Below, one piece after another: positions 1 to 6,242 of a DNA stretch of 15,805 nucleotides. The DNA comes from Chthoniobacterales bacterium (lineage in GTDB: Bacteria; Verrucomicrobiota; Verrucomicrobiia; Chthoniobacterales; UBA10450). The notes beneath the pieces were generated by a model. The model made no database searches and was not told the DNA's origin. It was given only the letters and a program-made list of their open reading frames with translations. The stretch covers positions 1 through 15,805 of the forward strand of contig JACCXL010000351.1 in NCBI GenBank assembly GCA_013697015.1, written 5' to 3'. Within the stretch, counting starts at the first letter, position 1. Each line of letters starts with the position of its first letter. The translations under genes and the position numbers were made by a program.

Positions 1-135
1 ATACTCCAAGTACTGGCGCGTAATCCGTTCGATCGAGATCTCGTAGATATCGAGCTCGTCCCGTTTGATCAGGTTAAGCAGCAGGTCCAGCGGACCAACG
101 AAAATTTCCAACCGAACTTTGTAATCAGTTTCCAT
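1..135 (-). CDS. scpA: Segregation and condensation protein A, N-terminal 45 residues (partial)
   Basis: ScpA is the kleisin subunit of the SMC-ScpA-ScpB condensin that organises and segregates the chromosome; its N-terminal domain contacts the SMC neck. The fragment starts METDYKVRLEIFVGPLDLLL and continues NLIKRDELDIYEISIERITR before the window edge. The FxGPLDLLLxLI block and the following D-I-Y-x-I stretch are the hallmark start of ScpA, so identity is clear despite only 45 residues being present. The ATG at 135 places the family motif at the usual distance from the N-terminus, although no good Shine-Dalgarno is visible. The gene lies 72 bases downstream of rodA on the same strand and may be co-transcribed with it. 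A weak promoter-like pair (TTTACT, 17 bases, TAATCT) lies in that gap and could be chance. Confidence 0.9.
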   Translation of the reverse strand, partial: METDYKVRLEIFVGPLDLLLNLIKRDELDIYEISIERITRQYLEY

Positions 136-207
136 GCGCGACCGTACTAGATTAGGCGCCGGCGGAGCCAAAGTAAACGCGCGTCGACCGTGCGCGAACC
201 GTGGAGC

Positions 208-1335
208 TCAGGCGTTCAGTTCTCTGAAACCGGCATGCCGGTGCACCCAAACGCTATTCACGATGCCGAGTCCAAACATGATCATTAGGATGAAAGATCC
301 GCTGTAGCTGATCAGGGGTAATGGCACGCCCGTAATCGGCACCATCGAGATCGTCATGCCGATGTTTTGGAAAATGTGCGTAAAAATAAGAGCCGAGACC
401 CCCACCACCAGCAGTAAACCAAATTGATCGCCGGCAAAGAAAGCAACGAAGAGACAGGTCAGAAGCAGAACCGCGAAAGCACTGATCAACAAAACACCGC
501 CAACAAACCCCCATTGTTCGCCGATGGCAGAGAAAATGTAGTCGTTGTGCACCGCGGTCGCAGGAAGAAATCCGAGTTCGATCTGAGTATTCGGCGCTTT
601 GAAACCTTTGCCGGCCCAACCACCGGAACCGATCGCAATCAGTGACTGGTTAATTGCCCAGGCCGAGCCCTGCCGGTCGATATCGGGATTGATGAACGCG
701 GTGATGCGCTCCTGCTGATACGGCTTCAGGCCGAGATTGATCGCAATCGGAATAAAGGCCGCGACAATCAGGATAATGCAAATCAGATAGCGCATCGGAA
801 TACCGCCGACGAAGAGGAGCGCAAGCAAGACCGGACCCCAGATGATGCATTCGCCCAAGTCGGGCTGCATAAGGATGAGCAAACAGGGCGCGCCCACGAT
901 TGCACCACAGAGCAGCAAGCGTAGCATGGGCTTCATCTCCCGGAATTGACTCAAAAAAAGCGCGAGTACCATGATACCGGCTACGACGGCGAGCTGCGCC
1001 GGCTGGAAGTTAATCGGCCCCAGATGTAGCCAGCTGCGCGCTCCGTAAACTTTCGAGCCGATGAATTTCGTGAGGACGAGAAAGAAAATCCCCGCCAGAT
1101 ACATCGGCAATGCGCCCCAGCGAATCCAGCGATAGTCGATCAGGCTCGTCGCCATGAAGGCGAAGAAGCCGACTGCGACCCAGTTCGCTTGCTTCCGCCA
1201 GAAATCGACGGCCGCAGAATCTCCACGCATGTAGGTCGCGCTATAGATTGCGATTACGCCGAAAACGGCCAGCGCGAGCATGTTCGCGAGCAGTAGCCAA
1301 TTCATCCCGAGCAATTTTCGCAGGAAGGGTGTCAT
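208..1335 (-). CDS. rodA: Rod shape-determining protein RodA, peptidoglycan glycosyltransferase (SEDS family)
   Basis: RodA polymerises lipid II into glycan strands in the lateral wall, working in the inner membrane with a class B PBP and MreBCD. The protein is 375 residues, the usual length, with about ten hydrophobic segments. Family landmarks are GARSWLHLG (about 98-106), QPDLGE (157-162, with the catalytic-type Asp159), PYQQERITAFINPDID (205-220), IGSGGWAGKGF (235-245) and VPLPLISYSGS (337-347). The RodA-like INPDxDxxGxAW stretch and the lack of FtsW features favour RodA over FtsW. Oddly, the conserved Glu and Lys of the FQPSExxK loop are replaced (FQPAQLAVV, Gln114 and Val117). The ATG at 1335 lacks a clear ribosome site; Met11 is an alternative start. 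No mrdA (PBP2) gene lies immediately upstream, where it often sits. Confidence 0.93.
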   Translation of the reverse strand: MTPFLRKLLGMNWLLLANMLALAVFGVIAIYSATYMRGDSAAVDFWRKQANWVAVGFFAFMATSLIDYRWIRWGALPMYLAGIFFLVLTKFIGSKVYGARSWLHLGPINFQPAQLAVVAGIMVLALFLSQFREMKPMLRLLLCGAIVGAPCLLILMQPDLGECIIWGPVLLALLFVGGIPMRYLICIILIVAAFIPIAINLGLKPYQQERITAFINPDIDRQGSAWAINQSLIAIGSGGWAGKGFKAPNTQIELGFLPATAVHNDYIFSAIGEQWGFVGGVLLISAFAVLLLTCLFVAFFAGDQFGLLLVVGVSALIFTHIFQNIGMTISMVPITGVPLPLISYSGSFILMIMFGLGIVNSVWVHRHAGFRELNA

Positions 1336-1484
1336 GGATTTTTGTGACCCGGCTCGGCGTCCGGAATTCCTGAGCTTATCATGAACGGGAGATTCGTAAA
1401 CCCGCGCCGGATTGGACGGGAGACCTCAATTTGGAACTGAAATCCGTCGCCAGATTCAATCTCATTCTTGAGAAAACTGTTTTT

Positions 1485-1512
1485 ATTATGCTACCGATAA
1501 GCATCTTATGAA
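1485..1512 (-). promoter_or_regulatory. Candidate promoter for rodA with an internal palindrome
   Basis: Read on the minus strand, TTCATA (1512-1507) is followed after 16 bases by CATAAT (1490-1485), a plausible sigma-70 pair with one mismatch in the -10 box. It would leave a leader of roughly 145 bases before rodA. The spacer and -35 box overlap the perfect inverted repeat ATAAG-CAT-CTTAT at 1497-1509, which could be an operator or chance in this AT-rich patch. Confidence 0.28.
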
Positions 1513-1539
1513 TTGAGAATTAATTTCTTGGCGCTTTTC

Positions 1540-1568
1540 TTGTCCACTTGTTCAAACCAGCCTAAAAT
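1540..1568 (+). promoter_or_regulatory. Candidate sigma-70 promoter for the SprT-like gene
   Basis: TTGTCC at 1540-1545 and TAAAAT at 1563-1568 are separated by exactly 17 bases. The -10 box matches consensus at five of six positions and the -35 box at four of six. The start point would fall near 1575, giving a leader of about 25 bases before the ATG at 1599. It is the best promoter match seen in the 1336-1598 gap, the longest gene-free stretch in the window, which is clearly more AT-rich than its surroundings. Confidence 0.45.
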
Positions 1569-1598
1569 TGAAGGTCGGACGATTCACTGGTCACGAAG

Positions 1599-2051
1599 AT
1601 GCCGAAGAAAACAAAACGGAAACTAGTGCACCCAACGCTGCCGATGCAACGGCAGCTCAATCTCCAACATGAAGGGCGCTACTTCGATCTCCGTACGATT
1701 TTCGAACGCCTGAACGAACGCCACTTTCGCGGTCGGTTACGTGGCTACAATGTGATTTGGGGTCGCCGGCGCAGACATCGGCCGAAAGAATCGTTTATCT
1801 TCGGAACCATTCAGGAGGAGGACCGTGTGATCCGGATCAATCCGCGGCTGGATCAGCCGTTCGTCCCGAAATGGTTTCTCGAATACATCCTTTATCACGA
1901 GATGCTCCACTCCGTCGTTCCCGATGAGACCGGTCCGAACGGCCAGCGTCGGGTGCATACGGCTGAATTTTATCGGCGAGAGCGCGAATTCCCGAGCTAC
2001 CGGCGAGCACGGCGCTGGGAGGAAGATAATCTCGCGCGTTTTTTGCGCTGA
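1599..2051 (+). CDS. SprT-like zinc metallopeptidase domain protein
   Basis: This 150-residue protein has a HExxH zinc-metalloprotease motif, HEMLH at residues 100-104, inside the hydrophobic helix FLEYILYHEMLHSVV. A likely third ligand is His120 in RRVHTAEF, about 16 residues on. Upstream, the region around IFERLNERHFRGRL (34-47) and IRINPRLDQP (79-88) follows the SprT/Spartan layout, where a helix, a strand and a metal-site helix form a minimal protease core. Eukaryotic Spartan cleaves DNA-protein crosslinks; the bacterial role is poorly known, so no substrate is assigned. The first ten residues are Lys-rich and could bind nucleic acid. There is no C-terminal zinc ribbon and no signal peptide, so it is probably cytoplasmic. 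It is transcribed alone, divergent from rodA and convergent with the cdaA operon, ending 11 bases short of it. Confidence 0.75.
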   Translation: MPKKTKRKLVHPTLPMQRQLNLQHEGRYFDLRTIFERLNERHFRGRLRGYNVIWGRRRRHRPKESFIFGTIQEEDRVIRINPRLDQPFVPKWFLEYILYHEMLHSVVPDETGPNGQRRVHTAEFYRREREFPSYRRARRWEEDNLARFLR

Positions 2052-2062
2052 CTCTCGACCGT

Positions 2063-2212
2063 TCAGCGGCCGTCGATCACCGTCGTTCCGGCGGCTGAAT
2101 CAGACGGCAAGGCTGTCGTTGCCACGTTCTTTCTGATGAGGTACCAAAGCGTTGTCGCGAGCAGGACCGAGATCAACTTCGCGCGCCAATTCTTCAGAAT
2201 CAGTTTCTTCAT
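2063..2212 (-). CDS. Mini CdaR/YbbR-like membrane anchor protein (49 residues)
   Basis: A 49-residue protein starting MKKLILKNWRAKLISVLLAT and continuing TLWYLIRKN. This is the pattern of the N-terminal signal-anchor of CdaR/YbbR proteins: a basic start, an NWxxKLxS turn, then one hydrophobic helix (about residues 12-27) ending in LWYLI. The YbbR repeats that normally follow are absent. There is no room for them, because the stop at 2063 lies 11 bases from the end of the convergent SprT-like gene. CdaR binds and regulates CdaA in Firmicutes and is usually the next gene after cdaA, so position supports the call. An AGGGGG ribosome-site candidate lies 3 bases before the ATG. The gene overlaps the last 113 bases of cdaA in another frame. 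It could be a real mini-regulator or the relic of a truncated cdaR. Confidence 0.6.
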   Translation of the reverse strand: MKKLILKNWRAKLISVLLATTLWYLIRKNVATTALPSDSAAGTTVIDGR

Positions 2213-2975
2213 AAGCCCCCTGGAGTAGAATTTCGCCGATTCGGTGCCGGAAAGTTTCCGGCGTGAAATTGCGTTCGATACGGCGGCGGTGACAGATCGA
2301 AATTCCCCCGGTCTCTTCCGAGACAACGACAGCGATCGCATCCGATTCCTCCGTGATGCCGAGTCCGGCGCGGTGCCGCAACCCTAGGCTCCGATCGAGC
2401 GTCTCGCGCTGACTGACTGGAAAAATGCAGGCCGCCGCTGCGATGCGGCCATTCCGCACGATCACGCCACCATCGTGCAACGCGGCTTTCGGATGGAAGA
2501 GGGTCAACATCAACTCCACTGAAAAGGCAGCATCGATGTTCACGCCGGTTTCTTCGTAGACCCGAATCGAAGTATCGCGCTCGATCGCCAAGAGGGCGCC
2601 AAACTGCTTGTGCGCCAGCTGTGTTACGGCTTCCACGATGTCGTGGACGGTCTCGCGCTTTTCGCTCGTTAGGGAAAAGATCGGATGCCCGCCGAGCTCG
2701 GCCAAGCCGCGCCGCAGCTCTGGTTGGAAAATGACGACCAGCGCGACGGCGAGGAAGACGGAGAAGCTGCGAATGATCCATCCAATCACGACGAGATTTA
2801 GCAGCTGCGAGATCAGCGTCAGCGTCAGAAAAACAATCGCCATCCCGGTCAAGACCTTGGCTCCCCGCGTCCCGCGGAAATAAAGATAGCCGTAGTAAAT
2901 CCCGACGCTCAGCAGGATGATCTCAAAAACGCTCCGCCAGCGCGTGAGCCACATTTGCAGAGCCTGCTGCATCAT
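2100..2975 (-). CDS. cdaA: Diadenylate cyclase CdaA (c-di-AMP synthase)
   Basis: CdaA condenses two ATP into the second messenger c-di-AMP, which controls potassium and osmolyte balance and cell-wall homeostasis. The 291-residue protein has three N-terminal membrane segments (about 15-33, 41-64, 68-85), then the typical junction IFQPELRRGLAELG (82-95) and a DAC domain (about 105-250). Active-site landmarks are LHDGGVIV (DGG at 168-170, where many relatives have DGA) and LRHRAGLG (RHR at 200-202), followed by VVSEETGGIS. The ATG at 2975 overlaps the stop of folP as ATGA, so translation is likely coupled. A folP-cdaA order is known from several phyla. The last 38 or so residues are polar, lie beyond the DAC fold and are encoded in DNA shared with the downstream mini-CdaR gene. 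Confidence 0.93.
   Translation of the reverse strand: MMQQALQMWLTRWRSVFEIILLSVGIYYGYLYFRGTRGAKVLTGMAIVFLTLTLISQLLNLVVIGWIIRSFSVFLAVALVVIFQPELRRGLAELGGHPIFSLTSEKRETVHDIVEAVTQLAHKQFGALLAIERDTSIRVYEETGVNIDAAFSVELMLTLFHPKAALHDGGVIVRNGRIAAAACIFPVSQRETLDRSLGLRHRAGLGITEESDAIAVVVSEETGGISICHRRRIERNFTPETFRHRIGEILLQGAYEETDSEELAREVDLGPARDNALVPHQKERGNDSLAV
2216..2221 (-). promoter_or_regulatory. Ribosome binding site that sets the start of the mini-CdaR gene
   Basis: AGGGGG on the minus strand, followed by CTT and the ATG at 2212. It lies inside cdaA and supports independent initiation of the 49-residue protein. It also argues against longer readings of the same frame, whose extra residues look like an out-of-frame reading of cdaA. 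Confidence 0.5.
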
Positions 2976-3847
2976 CGGCCGGACTCCTGCAAGAATTCTG
3001 CGACGCGTATCGCGGCAACGTTCTCCGGCACTTCATGCACGCGTAGAACGTGAGCTCCTCGGGCGCGCAGCGCGGCAGTCATCGCGATCGTGGGCGCTCT
3101 TCGATCCGCCATTTCGCTCGAGCCGATCAATTTCCCGAGAAACGATTTTCTGGAGACGCCGAGAACGAGCGGGCGATCATCTATTCTGAGCCGCGGCAGA
3201 TTTTGCAGAAGCCTCAAATTGTGTTCCAGCGTTTTACCGAAACCGATCCCGGGATCGAACGCAATGGACATAGAATCGATGCCACACCTTAGGGCGCACG
3301 CATATTGTTGTCTAAAAAAATCCGCCACTTCCGCCACCACATCGTGATACTGCGGCGCAGCTTGCATGGTGCGCGGCGTGCCTTTCATGTGCATGATCAC
3401 GAGCGCAGCTCCGGTTTCACGAGTGACGGAGAACATCTCCGGATCGCCCGTGCCGCCGCTCACGTCGTTGATGATGCTGGCGCCGTTCTCGATGGCGGCG
3501 CGTGCAACCGAACCCTTCGTGGTGTCGATCGAAAGGAGGGCGGAGCAAGCGGCGCTTAACGCACGAATCACGGGAATGACGCGGGCGATTTCCTCCGCCG
3601 CGGGGACCGGCTCGGCCCCGGGCCGAGTCGATTCGCCTCCAATGTCGATTATCGCCGCGCCTTCGCGTGCCATCCGAACACCGTGTTTGATGGCCGCGTC
3701 ACAGTCCAGAAATTCACCCCCGTCGGAAAACGAATCCGGTGTAACATTGAGCACGCCCATGATCATGCCGTGACTGGATAAGTCGTACACTTGACCAGCG
3801 ATTTTCCATGGCGTTGCACCCACTAGGGGTGAGACTACCACTCGCAC
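2972..3847 (-). CDS. folP: Dihydropteroate synthase
   Basis: DHPS joins p-aminobenzoate to 6-hydroxymethyl-dihydropterin diphosphate in folate synthesis; it is the sulfonamide target. All TIM-barrel signatures are present in order: GVLNVTPDSFSDGG, IDIGGESTRPGAEPV, LLSIDTTKGSVARAA, IINDVSGG, VIMHMKGTPRTMQ, FDPGIGFGKTLEHN, LGVSRKSFLG and a closing RVHEV. The start is uncertain. I use GTG at 3847, giving 291 residues; GTG at 3841 or 3823 are alternatives and none has a good Shine-Dalgarno. The frame is open further upstream to an ATG at 4024, but that stretch has no DHPS similarity and overlaps the opposite-strand RNase R gene. The gene heads the folP-cdaA-mini-cdaR operon, with a 4-base overlap into cdaA. 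Confidence 0.93.
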   Translation of the reverse strand: MRVVVSPLVGATPWKIAGQVYDLSSHGMIMGVLNVTPDSFSDGGEFLDCDAAIKHGVRMAREGAAIIDIGGESTRPGAEPVPAAEEIARVIPVIRALSAACSALLSIDTTKGSVARAAIENGASIINDVSGGTGDPEMFSVTRETGAALVIMHMKGTPRTMQAAPQYHDVVAEVADFFRQQYACALRCGIDSMSIAFDPGIGFGKTLEHNLRLLQNLPRLRIDDRPLVLGVSRKSFLGKLIGSSEMADRRAPTIAMTAALRARGAHVLRVHEVPENVAAIRVAEFLQESGR

Positions 3848-3907
3848 GTTTTTATTCGACCGGTCGCAGATCGCAGATTTGAGTGTGAGAAATCGCTCGT
3901 CGCCCCT

Positions 3908-3934
3908 TTGCCTCGCGTGAAGTTGCGAGGGCAA
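3908..3934 (+). other. Strong inverted repeat between folP and RNase R
   Basis: TTGCCTCGC (3908-3916) pairs with GCGAG-G-GCAA (3925-3934) around an 8-base loop, with one bulged G at 3931. The stem is nine base pairs and mostly GC. It sits 23 bases before the putative TTG start of the RNase R gene and is followed by a T-rich run at 3949-3959. It could be a leader hairpin of rnr, an operator shared by the divergent genes, or an attenuator. A tandem repeat of CGCAGAT lies nearby at 3865-3878. No convincing -35/-10 pair was found in the 3848-3957 gap. Confidence 0.35.
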
Positions 3935-3957
3935 CCGCTGCGATCGGCTTTTATTTT

Positions 3958-6162
3958 TTGAAAACACCTGACGAACTCGGAAAAGCAATCCTGCGCTTGC
4001 TGGCCGCGCCCAAATACCGGCCACTCGACAAGAGCGAACTGGCGAAGGCGCTGGGTCGGAAAAGCGGGGAACGGATGGGTTTGAATGAAGCGCTGCGCGA
4101 GCTGGAGCAAAGCGGTGAAATTGCGCGAATCCGCAAAAATCGGTATGTCCTCCCAGCCGCCGCTGATCTGGTCACGGGCACGCTGCAGGTGCACCAAGCC
4201 GGCTACGGTTTTCTTACGCACGAAAAGCCGGGAGAGCCGGATCTTTTCATTTCCGCGGAGAACACGGGGACCGCGCTGCACGGCGATCGAGTGGTTGCTC
4301 GCATTACGCGGGATGAGCGATACGCCCGCGCCCGGAGTGGGAGCGCGCGTCCCGAGGGCAGAGTCATTCGGATTCTGCAACGCGCGCACGATACGTTGGT
4401 GGGCACGCTCGAGCAGTCGCGAAATTTCTCCTATGTCGTGCCGGACGACCCGCGCGTCGTACACAACATCTACGTCCAAGTGCCGGTTCCGGTTCCTCTG
4501 CCGAAACAGCCGGTCCGCGGTGACAAGGTGGTGGTTCGGCTCGAGTCATGGGAGTCGCGGCACGTTAATCCCGAAGGTCAGATCGTCGAGGTTCTCGGCC
4601 CAAGCACGGCGCCAGGCATCGACATGCTCTCGATCGTGCGGAAATACCATCTTCCGACCGAATTTCCGGAGCGAGTCCTACGCGAAGCAGAGACAATCCC
4701 GGAGACTGTCGGCCCAGAAATGCAGGAGGGCCGCGAAGATCTGCGGAGCCAGTTCATCGTCACGATCGATCCCGATGACGCACGCGATTTCGACGACGCA
4801 ATCTACGTGGAACGGCTGCCGGATGGCGGCTGGAAGCTCGGCGTGCACATCGCCGATGTCGCCGCTTACGTGCGTCCCGGTGGCGCACTGGATCGCGAGG
4901 CATATCTGCGCGGCAACAGTGTTTACCTGCCGGACCGTGTGATTCCGATGCTCCCGGAGAGATTGAGCAACGGCGTCTGCAGTTTGAAGCCGAACGTCGA
5001 TCGGCTCACACACTCGGTCTTCCTGCATATCAGCAAAGAGGGCGGCGTGCGAAGTGCGCGCTTCGCTCGCACGATCATTCGCAGCGCGCAGCGGCTGACG
5101 TATCGGCAGGCTTTTGAGATCTTGAAGGCGCCAGCGGCCGATGACCTTTCCGAACGTCTCCACGTGGCTTGGGAACTTGCGTCGACGCTTCGCCAAAAGC
5201 GTTTTCGCGAAGGTTCGCTCGATCTGGATTTCCCCGAAGTCAAAGTCCGCCTCGACCCGGAAGGCAAACCAGTGAGTCTGGAGCGCATCGAGAACGATGA
5301 ATCGCATCAGCTCGTTGAAGAATTCATGCTCGCGGCCAACGAAGCGGTCGCTCGCGAATTGAAAAACCGGTTGATCCCCACGGTCTATCGTGTGCACGAA
5401 AATCCCGATCCCGACAGATTGACGGAGTATCGTGACCTCGTCTTTAGCTACGGCTACCAAGCAGGCGATCTCACGCACCGCGCCGAGCTGCAGCGGCTTC
5501 TCGCCGCGACGCGGGGCAAGCCGGAAGAGCAGGCTTTGAAGATTGGCCTCTTGAAAAGCCTGAAGCGCGCACGCTACGCACCGCAGCCGCTGGGCCACTT
5601 TGGCTTGGCGAAGAACAACTACACCCATTTCACCAGTCCAATTCGACGCTACGCGGATCTCGTGGTCCATCGCGCTCTCGCGGAACGAGATCAGACGCGG
5701 CGTCCGCGCAGCGACATGAGCCACATTGTGGCGGTTGCAGAGCACATCTCGACGACAGAGCGCGTGGCGGCCGAGGCGGAGATCGACGCCGTGAAGATGA
5801 AGAAGCTCGAGTTCTTTCAACGTCAACTGGACGCGCGGGATCCGCAAATCTTTCGCGCTAGCGTGATCGACGTCCGCAATTACGGGCTCCTGCTCGAGCT
5901 GCCGGACGTTCTCCTCACCGGGATGGTTCACATTTCGTCGCTGACGGATGATTTTTACACCTTCAACGTAGCGCAACGCCGCCTGATTGGCCGGCAGTCG
6001 CGCCGCCGAATCTCGGTTGGCGATGAACTGCGCGTGTTTGTAGCGCGCGTCGATATCTTCAAGCGCCAGGTTGATTTCGCCCTTGCCGAGGAGAGAGGCG
6101 CGACGAAGCCCGAACGGAAAGCTTCACCAAAATCCCGTTCGAAGCGTAGGAAACGATTGTAG
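3958..6162 (+). CDS. rnr: Ribonuclease R (3'-5' exoribonuclease, RNB family)
   Basis: RNase R degrades structured RNA processively from the 3' end and acts in mRNA turnover and rRNA quality control. The 734 residues show the full layout: a winged-helix-like N-terminus (about 5-65), cold-shock domains (about 70-115 and 145-215), the RNB core from about 262, an S1 domain (about 642-713) and a basic tail ending RSKRRKRL. The metal-binding motif IDPDDARDFDDAI gives Asp271, 277, 279 and 280, matching the catalytic aspartates of the family. RLSNGVCSLKPNVDRL and HFTSPIRRYADLVVHR are further RNB signatures. No in-frame ATG or GTG exists between the upstream stop at 3886 and residue 40. The start is therefore TTG at 3958, in a T-rich run without a clear ribosome site; ATG at 4075 would lose the winged helix. 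Confidence 0.93.
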   Translation: MKTPDELGKAILRLLAAPKYRPLDKSELAKALGRKSGERMGLNEALRELEQSGEIARIRKNRYVLPAAADLVTGTLQVHQAGYGFLTHEKPGEPDLFISAENTGTALHGDRVVARITRDERYARARSGSARPEGRVIRILQRAHDTLVGTLEQSRNFSYVVPDDPRVVHNIYVQVPVPVPLPKQPVRGDKVVVRLESWESRHVNPEGQIVEVLGPSTAPGIDMLSIVRKYHLPTEFPERVLREAETIPETVGPEMQEGREDLRSQFIVTIDPDDARDFDDAIYVERLPDGGWKLGVHIADVAAYVRPGGALDREAYLRGNSVYLPDRVIPMLPERLSNGVCSLKPNVDRLTHSVFLHISKEGGVRSARFARTIIRSAQRLTYRQAFEILKAPAADDLSERLHVAWELASTLRQKRFREGSLDLDFPEVKVRLDPEGKPVSLERIENDESHQLVEEFMLAANEAVARELKNRLIPTVYRVHENPDPDRLTEYRDLVFSYGYQAGDLTHRAELQRLLAATRGKPEEQALKIGLLKSLKRARYAPQPLGHFGLAKNNYTHFTSPIRRYADLVVHRALAERDQTRRPRSDMSHIVAVAEHISTTERVAAEAEIDAVKMKKLEFFQRQLDARDPQIFRASVIDVRNYGLLLELPDVLLTGMVHISSLTDDFYTFNVAQRRLIGRQSRRRISVGDELRVFVARVDIFKRQVDFALAEERGATKPERKASPKSRSKRRKRL

Positions 6163-6213
6163 GCAAGCGACTTCCGCTGGTTCGCTGCAGAGATTTTGCT
6201 TCCAACGCGCCAA

Positions 6214-6231
6214 AGGAGTCGATACGCTCCT
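6214..6231 (+). other. Small hairpin just upstream of the Pur-alpha-like gene
   Basis: AGGAG (6214-6218) and CTCCT (6227-6231) are perfect complements, and the loop holds two further CG pairs around ATA. It ends five bases before the GGGAG ribosome site (6236-6240) of the next gene. The 80-base gap after RNase R holds nothing else recognisable. A role in translation control is possible but the stem is short. Confidence 0.22.
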
Positions 6232-6242
6232 AACTGGGAGCA

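Noticed and set aside
2040..2100. Possible bidirectional terminator between the SprT-like gene and the cdaA operon
   Set aside because: Only 11 bases separate the genes, and I could not find a convincing stem with a T-run on either strand.
2213..2341. Longer version of the mini-CdaR frame from an upstream ATG at 2341
   Set aside because: The extra 43 residues are an out-of-frame reading of the CdaA DAC domain with no CdaR-like features, and the ribosome site fits the internal ATG at 2212.
3848..4024. A 59-residue N-terminal extension of dihydropteroate synthase from ATG 4024
   Set aside because: It overlaps the opposite-strand RNase R N-terminus, shows no DHPS similarity, and would make the protein far longer than the family.
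4678..5976. A 432-codon open frame on the minus strand opposite RNase R
   Set aside because: It lies wholly inside a well-supported RNB gene, its translation shows no domain, and long antisense frames are expected in GC-rich coding DNA.
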